Below the pieces are notes generated by a model, which had not been told where the DNA came from, did no database searches, and worked only from the letters and a program-made list of their open reading frames with translations. Positions 1-5,450 of a stretch of 5,450 nucleotides of DNA are shown piece after piece. The stretch comes from an uncultured Ruminococcus sp. (GTDB taxonomy: Bacteria; Bacillota_A; Clostridia; Oscillospirales; Ruminococcaceae): NCBI GenBank assembly GCA_937880065.1, contig CALFMA010000671.1:1-5450 (forward strand). Direction: 5' to 3'. Position 1 is the first letter of the stretch, and each line of letters opens with the position of its first letter. The position numbers and the translations under genes were made by a program.

Positions 1-756
1 ATTCTTCATAGCTTCTGTATTTGCAAGCTCGTTTGCCATATAGTTGATACTATCGCAAAGCTGTCCGAGCTCGTCATCACTTTTCTTTGTAAGTCTGTCA
101 GAGAAGTCACCTACGGCAATTTGTCTTATGAATGCATTAACCTCACGCACAGGATTAACGATAGACCTTACGAAGAACTGGCCTGTGAAAATCATAAGAA
201 CGATGATTGCTGCAAAAAACATAATCATAGCGAGCACGATAATAAGCACCTGTCTATCGATACTCTCAAGTGAAACGACCATTCTGACAGCCTGATATTC
301 ACTTCCGAGCGGTGCTATCATAGCGGTATAGGCGAGGACCTTTTCCCCTGTTGGCAGCTCATATATTTCTGTTGCTATACCGTTTTCGGAATTCTTGGCA
401 ACTTCAAAATCAGGAAGCTGAGTAATACCTTCGACAGAGAAGCCTGATGAAGTAACAGAGACATTTCCGTCTATATCGATTGCCATAAGCTCAATCTGAC
501 TTTTATACTCATAGTTTTCTACTATACTTCTTATTTCGCTGTTATAATTCGTCTGGGCATTGTTCGCAAATCTGTCTATTGCACTTGTAACTATACTCAT
601 TCTGTTTGCGACATACTGCTCGGCTGAATTGTAGTAGTAGTGGTTTACTACGAATGCTGCAACTATTGCAGTAATGAGCAGCATAACGATAACAACGCCC
701 AGGATATTGAACAGCCATCTGTTTGTAATTGTGTTTTGTCTTAGCTTCTTGAACAT
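1..756 (-). CDS. Sensor histidine kinase, N-terminal half (partial at left edge)
   Basis: This is an open frame of 252 codons from ATG at 756 that runs out of the window with no stop. The translation begins MFKKLRQNTITNRWLFNI. A first membrane segment lies at about residues 16-38. An extracytoplasmic domain of about 130 residues follows (39-168) and contains MAIDIDGNVSVTSSG, the kind of segment seen in PAS/CACHE-like sensor folds. The second membrane segment is at about 169-191, followed by a HAMP linker at about 192-245 with the conserved Pro of SIVNPVREV and the DELGQL signature. The window ends just before the expected His-box and ATPase domains, so kinase identity rests on the HAMP architecture and the adjacent regulator. 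The start is supported by AGGTGA (764-769) seven bases upstream. It lies 41 bp after the response regulator and is surely its partner. In this class the kinase autophosphorylates on His and passes phosphate to the regulator. The ligand is unknown. Nine of its eleven Arg codons are AGA. Confidence 0.88.
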   Translation of the reverse strand, partial: MFKKLRQNTITNRWLFNILGVVIVMLLITAIVAAFVVNHYYYNSAEQYVANRMSIVTSAIDRFANNAQTNYNSEIRSIVENYEYKSQIELMAIDIDGNVSVTSSGFSVEGITQLPDFEVAKNSENGIATEIYELPTGEKVLAYTAMIAPLGSEYQAVRMVVSLESIDRQVLIIVLAMIMFFAAIIVLMIFTGQFFVRSIVNPVREVNAFIRQIAVGDFSDRLTKKSDDELGQLCDSINYMANELANTEAMKN

Positions 757-797
757 TGTATCGTCACCTGCCTTTCTTGCATTAGTTACAGAAATTA

Positions 798-1505
798 TTA
801 GTTATTACTTGGAGCACTCCACTTATATCCGTATCCCCAGATTGTGAGAATATACTGTGGATTTGAAGGCTCGTCCTCGATTTTCATTCTTATTCTTCTG
901 ATATTTACGTCAACGATTTTTTCGTCGCCATAATAGCTTTCGCCCCAGATATGAGAAAGAATACTTGTTCTGTCAAGGGCAGTATTCTGATTTTTAAAGA
1001 AATATTCCATAATCTGATATTCAACCTGAGTAAGTACAATAGGCTGACCGTTTTTAAGAACAGTTCTTGATTTAAGATTAAGAGTAAACGGCCCTGAAAT
1101 GATATTTGTAGCAGTTTCAGGCTTTGTGTGAGTCATATTGACTCTTCTGCATACTGCGTCAACTCTTGCAATAAGCTCAGAAATAGAAAATGGCTTTGTG
1201 ATGTAGTCGTCAGCACCGATCATAAGACCGCTTACCTTGTCCATTTCCTGAGTTCTTGCTGTGAGCATAATAATACCGATAGTGGAGCTTTTTTCTCTGA
1301 TTTTCTTGCATACGGTGAAGCCGTCAATTCCGGGCATCATAATATCAAGAAGAACAATGTCAAAATTGCCGTGTTCCTGTTCAAATGTTTTAAGTGCCGC
1401 TTCGCCGCAGTTTACATCTACAACGTCATAGCCTGCACGTTTGAGGTTGATGACAACAAATTCTCTTATGGTGTCCTCGTCCTCGCAAATCAAAATACGT
1501 TTCAT
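798..1505 (-). CDS. OmpR/PhoB-family response regulator
   Basis: This is a full-length 235-residue two-domain transcription regulator, the usual size for the family. The receiver domain (about 2-121) has the acidic pair E8/D9, phosphoacceptor D54 in VLLDIMMPGIDG, switch residue T82 in MLTAR and conserved K104 in DDYITKPF. A short linker (about 122-136) leads to a winged-helix DNA-binding domain (about 137-230). There the recognition helix falls around VDVNIRRIRMKIE and the wing is TIWGYGYKW. All residues needed for phosphorylation are present, so it should be active. ATG at 1505 is preceded by a strong AAAGGGGG (1513-1520) with a seven-base spacer. The gene lies 26 bp after the lipoprotein gene and 41 bp before the kinase gene, which fits co-transcription. 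Target genes cannot be read from the sequence; autoregulation of this operon is a common arrangement but unproven here. Arg codon use (AGA in 11 of 13) resembles the kinase and differs from citrate synthase. Confidence 0.96.
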   Translation of the reverse strand: MKRILICEDEDTIREFVVINLKRAGYDVVDVNCGEAALKTFEQEHGNFDIVLLDIMMPGIDGFTVCKKIREKSSTIGIIMLTARTQEMDKVSGLMIGADDYITKPFSISELIARVDAVCRRVNMTHTKPETATNIISGPFTLNLKSRTVLKNGQPIVLTQVEYQIMEYFFKNQNTALDRTSILSHIWGESYYGDEKIVDVNIRRIRMKIEDEPSNPQYILTIWGYGYKWSAPSNN

Positions 1506-1531
1506 AAATTTTCCCCCTTTAAAGAGTGGTA

Positions 1532-2848
1532 TTAATTGAACTTAAATCCTATAGCCGCCTCTGCCTCGTTAATTGACAGAGATGTGTTTTTGTCGTTTTG
1601 CGGAAGCTGTGCCAGATATGCGGAATCGCCCTTTGTGCGTAAAAGAAGATAGTCCGATGCCATTCTGTCCTCCCGTGAGGCAATATCCTCTGCACAGTAA
1701 ATTCTCATAAGCTCTGTGCCGATTTCACTATTTTCATAGGCACAGATTACAAGTTCATCATTAATTGCGTCACGTTTAAGCGTGACCTTGTTATGCCATT
1801 TCGCAGGAAACAGGAAAATATATCCGTCACCTACGCTGTAATATGACTCATATTTAAGACGTGTCTTGCCGTCCTTGCCCACAGAAAGCCAGTCAGTAAG
1901 CCACATAAGCTCACCTTCGGGAGCGTTGCTGTAGCCTGCCGCCACTCTCTGAACGGGAATTTCAAGAGTTCCGTCACCGTCAATATCAAAGGAGCGGCAG
2001 CCCAGCGGACGTTGAGTTACCGCCGATTGTGCAGGATTATCAAAGGCTTTTTGCAGCCCTCTGTCGTCCATATATACAATATCGGTCTGAATAAGTCCGT
2101 TTCCCGAAACAGCGTCAATGTACAGGGCAGTTTCGCCGCTTTCAAGGCTGCCGTAATTGACAGCGTCAAATTCAGTAAATCCGCCGCTTAAATCCTCACT
2201 GTAGGTGTGATAAAATCCGTCAGCGTCAAGCTTGTATGCCACCGCCGCCGCAGGAGAATCATTTGTTGTGCCTTTCAGCAGTAAAAACTCCTTTTCGCCG
2301 TCATTGTCCAAGTCCGTCACATCAATGAATGAATATGACTTTGCAAAGGTATTTTCAAGAACTCCGTTGCTGTAGCTGTAAATTGCCACGGATTTTTCTG
2401 AACGGTTAATAAGGCTGCTGCCGATGATTAAATTCACACGGTCATTTTCACCAAGCCGTGAAATCATAACACGCTCAATTTCCGAACCCTCCGCAGGGGT
2501 ATCGTAAACAGAATGCCATTTTCCGTCATCGCCGCTGTCAAGAACATTTATTCTCAGAGTATTTTCTGGGGCGGCAAGACCTGTTTTTTCATAGAAAACC
2601 ACAGCTTCATTTCCGCCGTCACCGTCAATATCCTCTACGATAAAGGCTGACAGATATTTTCCTGCTTTAGGGTATTTCAGACTTATGGAATCACCTGTGG
2701 CATTTGTAAGGGCGGTATAAATTTTCTCCTGTTCAATGCTGAGTTTCGGCGGAGCAAGGAGATTATCAATGCTCGTGCCGAATGTACAGCCTGTGAGAGT
2801 TACCGCCATAACCGCAGATGCGGTCAGGATTTTTTTAAGCTTAATCAT
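1532..2848 (-). CDS. Secreted lipoprotein with three DxDxDG loops, function unknown
   Basis: I do not recognise the family. The 438-residue product starts MIKLKKILTASAV and has a Lys-rich n-region, a hydrophobic core and the lipobox LTGC. This predicts lipidation at C21 and anchoring on the outer face of the membrane. The mature part is mostly predicted beta strands. It carries three widely spaced Asp-rich loops followed by Glu: DIDGDGGNE (about 73-81), DLDNDGEKE (about 179-187) and DIDGDGTLE (about 288-296). These resemble calcium-binding loops of FG-GAP/VCBS beta-propeller repeats, so a propeller-like fold is a reasonable guess. No catalytic motif is visible. The ATG at 2848 overlaps the citrate synthase stop by eight bases (ATGATTAA) and has no clear Shine-Dalgarno, so translation probably depends on ribosomes finishing citrate synthase. 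A TTG at 2863 would add five residues (MLTEK) but gives a less typical signal peptide. The response regulator starts 26 bp downstream. A role as ligand binder or accessory sensor for the kinase is inference. Confidence 0.85.
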   Translation of the reverse strand: MIKLKKILTASAVMAVTLTGCTFGTSIDNLLAPPKLSIEQEKIYTALTNATGDSISLKYPKAGKYLSAFIVEDIDGDGGNEAVVFYEKTGLAAPENTLRINVLDSGDDGKWHSVYDTPAEGSEIERVMISRLGENDRVNLIIGSSLINRSEKSVAIYSYSNGVLENTFAKSYSFIDVTDLDNDGEKEFLLLKGTTNDSPAAAVAYKLDADGFYHTYSEDLSGGFTEFDAVNYGSLESGETALYIDAVSGNGLIQTDIVYMDDRGLQKAFDNPAQSAVTQRPLGCRSFDIDGDGTLEIPVQRVAAGYSNAPEGELMWLTDWLSVGKDGKTRLKYESYYSVGDGYIFLFPAKWHNKVTLKRDAINDELVICAYENSEIGTELMRIYCAEDIASREDRMASDYLLLRTKGDSAYLAQLPQNDKNTSLSINEAEAAIGFKFN

Positions 2849-4205
2849 TTTTTCTGTCAGCAATCTTTATATATTCATGCTCTTTTGCGATAGCCTTGTA
2901 TGCAGGGCGGATTATACGGTTTCCTGTAAGTACTTCCTCCATACGGTGTGCAGACCAGCCTGCCATTCTTGCAACCGCAAAGAGAGGTGTGAATAAGTCT
3001 TCGGGAATTCCAAGCATACGGTAAACAAGTCCCGAATACATATCAACATTTGCACACATTGTCTTTCCGCTGCCCTTGACTTCCTTGAAAATTTCGGGAG
3101 TAAGACGCTCAATTGTTTCAAGAAGCTTGAATTCAGCCTCAATTTCTCTGCCACGTGCAAGCTCAAAGGCTTTCTTTTTGAGGATAACTGCACGGGGGTC
3201 GGAAATTGTGTAAACAGCGTGGCCCATACCATAGATAAGTCCCGAATTATCGTTAGTTTCTTTTCTGATAGTACGACGCATATAGTCAGCTACTTCGCCC
3301 TCGTCCTCCCAATTTTTGATATTAGCCTTAAAGTTGTCGAGCATATTGATAACCTGAATATTAGCACCGCCGTGACGTGGACCTTTAAGGGAGCAGATTG
3401 CACCTGAATATGCGGAATATGGGTCAGTTCCCGATGATGTAAGCACACGGCAGGTAAATGTGGAGTTATTGCCGCCGCCGTGTTCTGCCTGTAACATAAG
3501 CAGGCGGTCAAGAAGCTGTGCCTCCTCCTCTGTATATTCTCTGTCTGGGCGGAGAAGTGAGAGGATTGTCTGTGCTGTATTTTCCTCGTATCTGATAGGA
3601 TGCATAATCATACTCTGATTGTCGAATACACGACGTTTTACCTGATATGCCGCTGTCATAATAACGGGGAGCTTTGCAATAAGGCTTACAGCTGTTTTCA
3701 TTTCATTTTCAAGGGATTTCACTTCGCAGTCCTCGTCATAGGAATAAAGGGCAAGAACTGAACGTGAAAGCTTGTTCATAATATTTTTTGAAGGTGCTTT
3801 GAGAATCATATCTTCAACAAACCCGTTGGGTAAATCTCTGGAAATCGCAAGGAGAGTTGTGAAGTCCTTTAATTCATTTTCATCGGGAAGTCTGCCGAAA
3901 AGAAGAAGATAAACAGTTTCTTCAAAGCCGTAGCGGTTTTCTTCCTCAACATTGTTTACAAGGTCGTTTATATTATAGCCACGATAGATAAGCTGTCCGG
4001 GGATAGCTTCAACTTCGCCCTCGTTGAGGACATAGCCGTGTACGTTGCATATCTTTGTAATACCTGCAACTACGCCTGTTCCGTCGCTTTTACGCAGACC
4101 TCTTTTAACGTGATACTTCTGATAGAGTGCAGGGTCGATAATGGTATTATCAATCAGTTCCTTGCATAAATTTTTAATATTGGATTTCTTGTCTGAAATT
4201 TTCAA
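2841..4205 (-). CDS. gltA: Citrate synthase (Si-type)
   Basis: The enzyme condenses oxaloacetate with acetyl-CoA to give citrate in the cytoplasm. In anaerobes it commonly feeds 2-oxoglutarate and glutamate synthesis. The product is 454 residues, slightly longer than the roughly 430 of E. coli GltA. The N-terminal part shows IPGQLIYRGYNINDL (about 68-82). The core has the expected catalytic and binding motifs: EHGGGNNSTF with H242, GPRHGGANIQV with H278, GMGHAVYTISDPRA with H329, NVDMYSGLVYRMLGIP with catalytic D388, and ARMAGWSAHRMEE with R421. GMGHAV replaces the GFGHRV common in proteobacterial enzymes, which I take as a lineage trait. I chose TTG at 4205 because AAGGAG (4214-4219) lies eight bases upstream; GTG at 4214 overlaps that site and is unlikely. 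A consensus promoter lies directly upstream. The stop overlaps the lipoprotein start, so this is the first gene of the proposed operon. A 2-methylcitrate synthase activity cannot be excluded by sequence, but no propionate genes are nearby. Confidence 0.95.
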   Translation of the reverse strand: MKISDKKSNIKNLCKELIDNTIIDPALYQKYHVKRGLRKSDGTGVVAGITKICNVHGYVLNEGEVEAIPGQLIYRGYNINDLVNNVEEENRYGFEETVYLLLFGRLPDENELKDFTTLLAISRDLPNGFVEDMILKAPSKNIMNKLSRSVLALYSYDEDCEVKSLENEMKTAVSLIAKLPVIMTAAYQVKRRVFDNQSMIMHPIRYEENTAQTILSLLRPDREYTEEEAQLLDRLLMLQAEHGGGNNSTFTCRVLTSSGTDPYSAYSGAICSLKGPRHGGANIQVINMLDNFKANIKNWEDEGEVADYMRRTIRKETNDNSGLIYGMGHAVYTISDPRAVILKKKAFELARGREIEAEFKLLETIERLTPEIFKEVKGSGKTMCANVDMYSGLVYRMLGIPEDLFTPLFAVARMAGWSAHRMEEVLTGNRIIRPAYKAIAKEHEYIKIADRKND

Positions 4206-4213
4206 TAAAATCA

Positions 4214-4219
4214 CTCCTT
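4214..4219 (-). promoter_or_regulatory. Ribosome binding site of citrate synthase
   Basis: AAGGAG on the minus strand is a near-perfect Shine-Dalgarno. It lies eight bases before the TTG at 4205 and directly abuts the in-frame GTG at 4214. It therefore decides in favour of the TTG start. Confidence 0.8.
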
Positions 4220-4237
4220 AAAAAACTTTCCATACTT

Positions 4238-4266
4238 ATTATACATCATTTAAAATGGCGTGTCAA
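4238..4266 (-). promoter_or_regulatory. Consensus sigma-A promoter of the citrate synthase operon
   Basis: Read on the minus strand, TTGACA (4266-4261) and TATAAT (4243-4238) both match the housekeeping consensus at all six positions and are separated by exactly 17 bases. Transcription should begin near 4231. That leaves a leader of about 26 bases, containing only the ribosome binding site, with no room for a riboswitch or attenuator. It points to strong vegetative expression of citrate synthase and probably of the genes behind it. No palindromic operator is obvious over the promoter. Confidence 0.9.
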
Positions 4267-4295
4267 TCGCATTTCTGTGATGAATGTGAAAGTTA

Positions 4296-4304
4296 TGTGA
4301 TAAT
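4296..4304 (+). promoter_or_regulatory. Possible promoter -10 element of spoIID
   Basis: TGTGATAAT has the form of an extended -10 element (TG-N-GATAAT) ending 31 bases before the spoIID start codon. No good sigma-A -35 box stands 16-18 bases upstream (about 4276-4281). In Bacillus, spoIID is read by the mother-cell factor sigma-E. I could not find a convincing match to the sigma-E -10 pattern CATACA-T, so which sigma factor acts here is open. Confidence 0.35.
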
Positions 4305-4322
4305 AGGGTGAAATCGTAACAG

Positions 4323-4328
4323 AAAGGA
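4323..4328 (+). promoter_or_regulatory. Ribosome binding site of spoIID
   Basis: AAAGGA lies seven bases before the ATG at 4336. A TTG two codons upstream (4330) would sit only one base from it, so the ATG is the better start. Confidence 0.75.
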
Positions 4329-4335
4329 CTTGCCT

Positions 4336-5376
4336 ATGAAAAGAGTTATAGCCTATGCGATGTTTCTTGTAGCCGCCGCAGTCATACCTGCTATACCTGC
4401 CATATCCGCCAAATCGGAGAATTCTCCGCCCAAAGCGGAAACCCTTTCGCAGGAGGAAAAAGTTTCGGAATTGACAGAAACTGCTGAAACCGCCGAAAAC
4501 ACCGCCGTGTCATATGAGCCATATCGTGTGCTGAATTGCTCCACAGGGGAAATACAAGAGGTCAGCGTAAGGGATTATGTAATCGGTGCGGTGGCGGCTG
4601 AAATGCCTGCAAGCTTTGCAGAGGAGGCATTGAAAGCACAGGCGGTTGCCGCCCATACATATGCGGAGCGACAGCGGAATTTGCAAAAAAAATATCCCGA
4701 TAAAGCATTGGGAAACGCTGATTTTTCAGATGACCCGAATAAATATCAGGGATTTTACACCGATGAAAAAATCCGCTATTATTTCGGGGATAACTACGAT
4801 TTGCACTATAATAAGATAGCAGAGGCAGTTGATGAAGTTCTGCCGTATATAATGATGTATGAGGACGAACCGATTATAGCCGCATTTCACTCTATGTCCT
4901 CGGGAAAGACGGAAAGTGCGGAAAATATGTGGGGTACGGCGGTTGATTATCTTGTGCCTGTGAACAGCAAATCCGACAAGGACGCTCCCGATTATGCCGA
5001 CGAATGTGAAATATCGGCAGAATTTGTCAGAGCAAGGCTTGAAAAGGTGATTGAAGGTATTCAGTTGGGGGATAATCCCGAAAACTGGATTAAAACAGGT
5101 GAGAAATCGCCCTCGGGAACGGTTTTAGAGGTGACGGTTGGCGATAAAAAGGTGACGGGCAATGATATTCGGCAGGCATTCGGACTGCGTTCAGCTGATT
5201 TTTCCGTGGAATTTGACGGAGAGAATTTCATATTCCGCACCTGCGGCTATGGTCACGGTGTCGGTATGTCGCAGTATGGGGCGAATTATATGGCAGAAAA
5301 GGGCAGTAAATGGCGTGAAATCCTCGAACATTATTACTGTGATGTGGAGATTGATAAAGTTGATTTTAGCCGTTAG
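4336..5376 (+). CDS. spoIID: Stage II sporulation protein D (SpoIID/LytB family)
   Basis: SpoIID is a membrane-anchored peptidoglycan lytic transglycosylase made in the mother cell. With SpoIIP and SpoIIM it thins septal wall and drives engulfment of the forespore. The 346-residue product has the usual size. It has one N-terminal membrane segment or signal anchor (about 2-25), then a Glu/Thr/Ala-rich linker (about 26-60), then the SpoIID domain (about 62-338). Key motifs are AAEMPASFAEEALKAQAVAA, with E89 matching the catalytic Glu of the family; AFHSMSSGKTESAENMWG (about 183-200); a GNDIRQAFGLRSADF segment near 275-289; and RTCGYGHGVGMSQYGANY near the C terminus. No cysteine lies near the FHS-SGKTE motif. 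The ATG at 4336 is chosen over TTG 4330 for its spacing from AAAGGA. The gene is divergent from the citrate synthase operon, and no SpoIIP, SpoIIM, SpoIIQ or SpoIIID gene is in view. A non-sporulation LytB-like amidase enhancer is an alternative, but the length and single anchor favour SpoIID. The last codons and stop lie inside a repeat. Confidence 0.92.
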   Translation: MKRVIAYAMFLVAAAVIPAIPAISAKSENSPPKAETLSQEEKVSELTETAETAENTAVSYEPYRVLNCSTGEIQEVSVRDYVIGAVAAEMPASFAEEALKAQAVAAHTYAERQRNLQKKYPDKALGNADFSDDPNKYQGFYTDEKIRYYFGDNYDLHYNKIAEAVDEVLPYIMMYEDEPIIAAFHSMSSGKTESAENMWGTAVDYLVPVNSKSDKDAPDYADECEISAEFVRARLEKVIEGIQLGDNPENWIKTGEKSPSGTVLEVTVGDKKVTGNDIRQAFGLRSADFSVEFDGENFIFRTCGYGHGVGMSQYGANYMAEKGSKWREILEHYYCDVEIDKVDFSR

Positions 5377-5381
5377 CCTTT
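5366..5381 (+). repeat. 16-bp direct repeat, copy 1, over the spoIID stop codon
   Basis: TTAGCCGTTAGCCTTT occurs here and again, identically, at 5425-5440, 59 bases further on. This copy supplies the last Ser and Arg codons and the TAG stop of spoIID. It has an internal seven-base period (GCCGTTA, GCCTTTC). Confidence 0.85.
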
Positions 5382-5390
5382 CATTAATGC

Positions 5391-5404
5391 GTAATTCGTA
5401 ATTA
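5391..5404 (+). repeat. Two tandem GTAATTM heptamers
   Basis: GTAATTC is followed directly by GTAATTA, giving the same seven-base period as the tract downstream but a different unit. It lies in the noncoding stretch between the two copies of the 16-bp repeat. Confidence 0.6.
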
Positions 5405-5408
5405 TTTG

Positions 5409-5449
5409 AAAAAGCTGTTAGCTGTTAGCCGTTAGCCTTTAGCTTTTTT
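5409..5449 (+). terminator. Possible terminator-like structure downstream of spoIID
   Basis: AAAAAGCT (5409-5416) can pair with AGCTTTTT (5441-5448), and the right arm ends in a run of six T. The loop of about 24 bases is made of the heptamer repeat and the stem is AT-rich, so this is weaker than a standard intrinsic terminator. It could act on either strand. Confidence 0.3.
5414..5441 (+). repeat. Degenerate tandem heptanucleotide repeat (GCYGTTA)n
   Basis: Four consecutive seven-base units can be read: GCTGTTA, GCTGTTA, GCCGTTA and GCCTTTA, followed by a further GC. The first two are identical and the later ones differ by one or two bases. The tract contains copy 2 of the 16-bp repeat (5425-5440). 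It is noncoding and may continue past the right edge. Confidence 0.85.
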
Positions 5450-5450
5450 A

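Noticed and set aside
44..295. Plus-strand open frame of 83 codons opposite the kinase
   Set aside because: It lies opposite the HAMP and second membrane helix region. Its hydrophobic Ser/Thr/Ile content is what the reverse complement of that region gives.
1128..1535. Plus-strand open frame of 135 codons opposite the response regulator
   Set aside because: It is a shadow of the conserved regulator: no ribosome binding site, Cys/His-rich nonsense-like translation.
2849..2863. TTG start for the lipoprotein adding five residues
   Set aside because: It has no ribosome binding site and places acidic residues before the signal peptide. The ATG at 2848 gives a standard lipoprotein leader.
2912..3511. 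Antisense and alternate-frame open frames over citrate synthase
   Set aside because: They overlap a well-conserved enzyme in full, have no ribosome binding sites and their translations lack recognisable domains.
4206..4214. GTG start three codons upstream for citrate synthase
   Set aside because: It abuts the AAGGAG ribosome binding site, leaving no spacer. The TTG at 4205 has an eight-base spacer.
4330..4335. TTG start two codons upstream for spoIID
   Set aside because: It is one base from AAAGGA. The ATG at 4336 has a seven-base spacer and gives a typical MKRV- signal start.
4206..4335. Riboswitch or T-box in the shared intergenic region
   Set aside because: The predicted leaders are only about 25 bases on each side and no stable hairpin is visible.
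5377..5450. CRISPR array or attachment site in the repeat tract
   Set aside because: The units are seven bases in direct tandem with no spacers, and no recombinase or tRNA gene is present.

Overview
The window looks like chromosomal DNA from an anaerobic, endospore-forming (or spore-gene-bearing) member of the Clostridia, most likely an Oscillospiraceae/Ruminococcaceae-type gut bacterium. The reasons are a SpoIID sporulation protein, a clostridial-type citrate synthase, strong AGGAG-type ribosome binding sites, frequent TTG starts and moderate GC content. The genus assignment is inference; nothing in the window fixes it.

Layout. From about 4266 down to base 1, on the minus strand, four genes lie head to tail and probably form one operon. 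They are citrate synthase (4205-2841), an unrecognised secreted lipoprotein with three Asp-rich calcium-binding-like loops (2848-1532), an OmpR/PhoB-type response regulator (1505-798) and a HAMP-containing membrane sensor kinase. The kinase runs off the left edge (756-1), so only its membrane and sensor half is visible. The spacings are an 8-nt overlap, 26 bp and 41 bp, with no visible terminator between genes. A textbook sigma-A promoter (TTGACA, 17 bp, TATAAT) stands 33 bases upstream of the citrate synthase start codon. On the plus strand, spoIID (4336-5376) is transcribed divergently from the same 130-bp intergenic region. It is followed by a degenerate heptanucleotide repeat tract running to the right edge.

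How the genes may work together. Citrate synthase supplies citrate and so 2-oxoglutarate and glutamate. The lipoprotein would sit outside the membrane close to the extracytoplasmic sensor domain of the kinase, and the regulator would carry the signal to DNA. Joining a central-metabolism enzyme to a lipoprotein and a two-component system in one transcription unit is the most interesting feature of the window. A functional link, such as the kinase sensing a carboxylate or the lipoprotein tuning the kinase, is inference from gene order only. SpoIID belongs to the separate engulfment pathway and shares only the intergenic region.

There is no RNA gene, CRISPR array, insertion sequence or phage gene that I can support. 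No stretch longer than about 130 bases lacks a gene.
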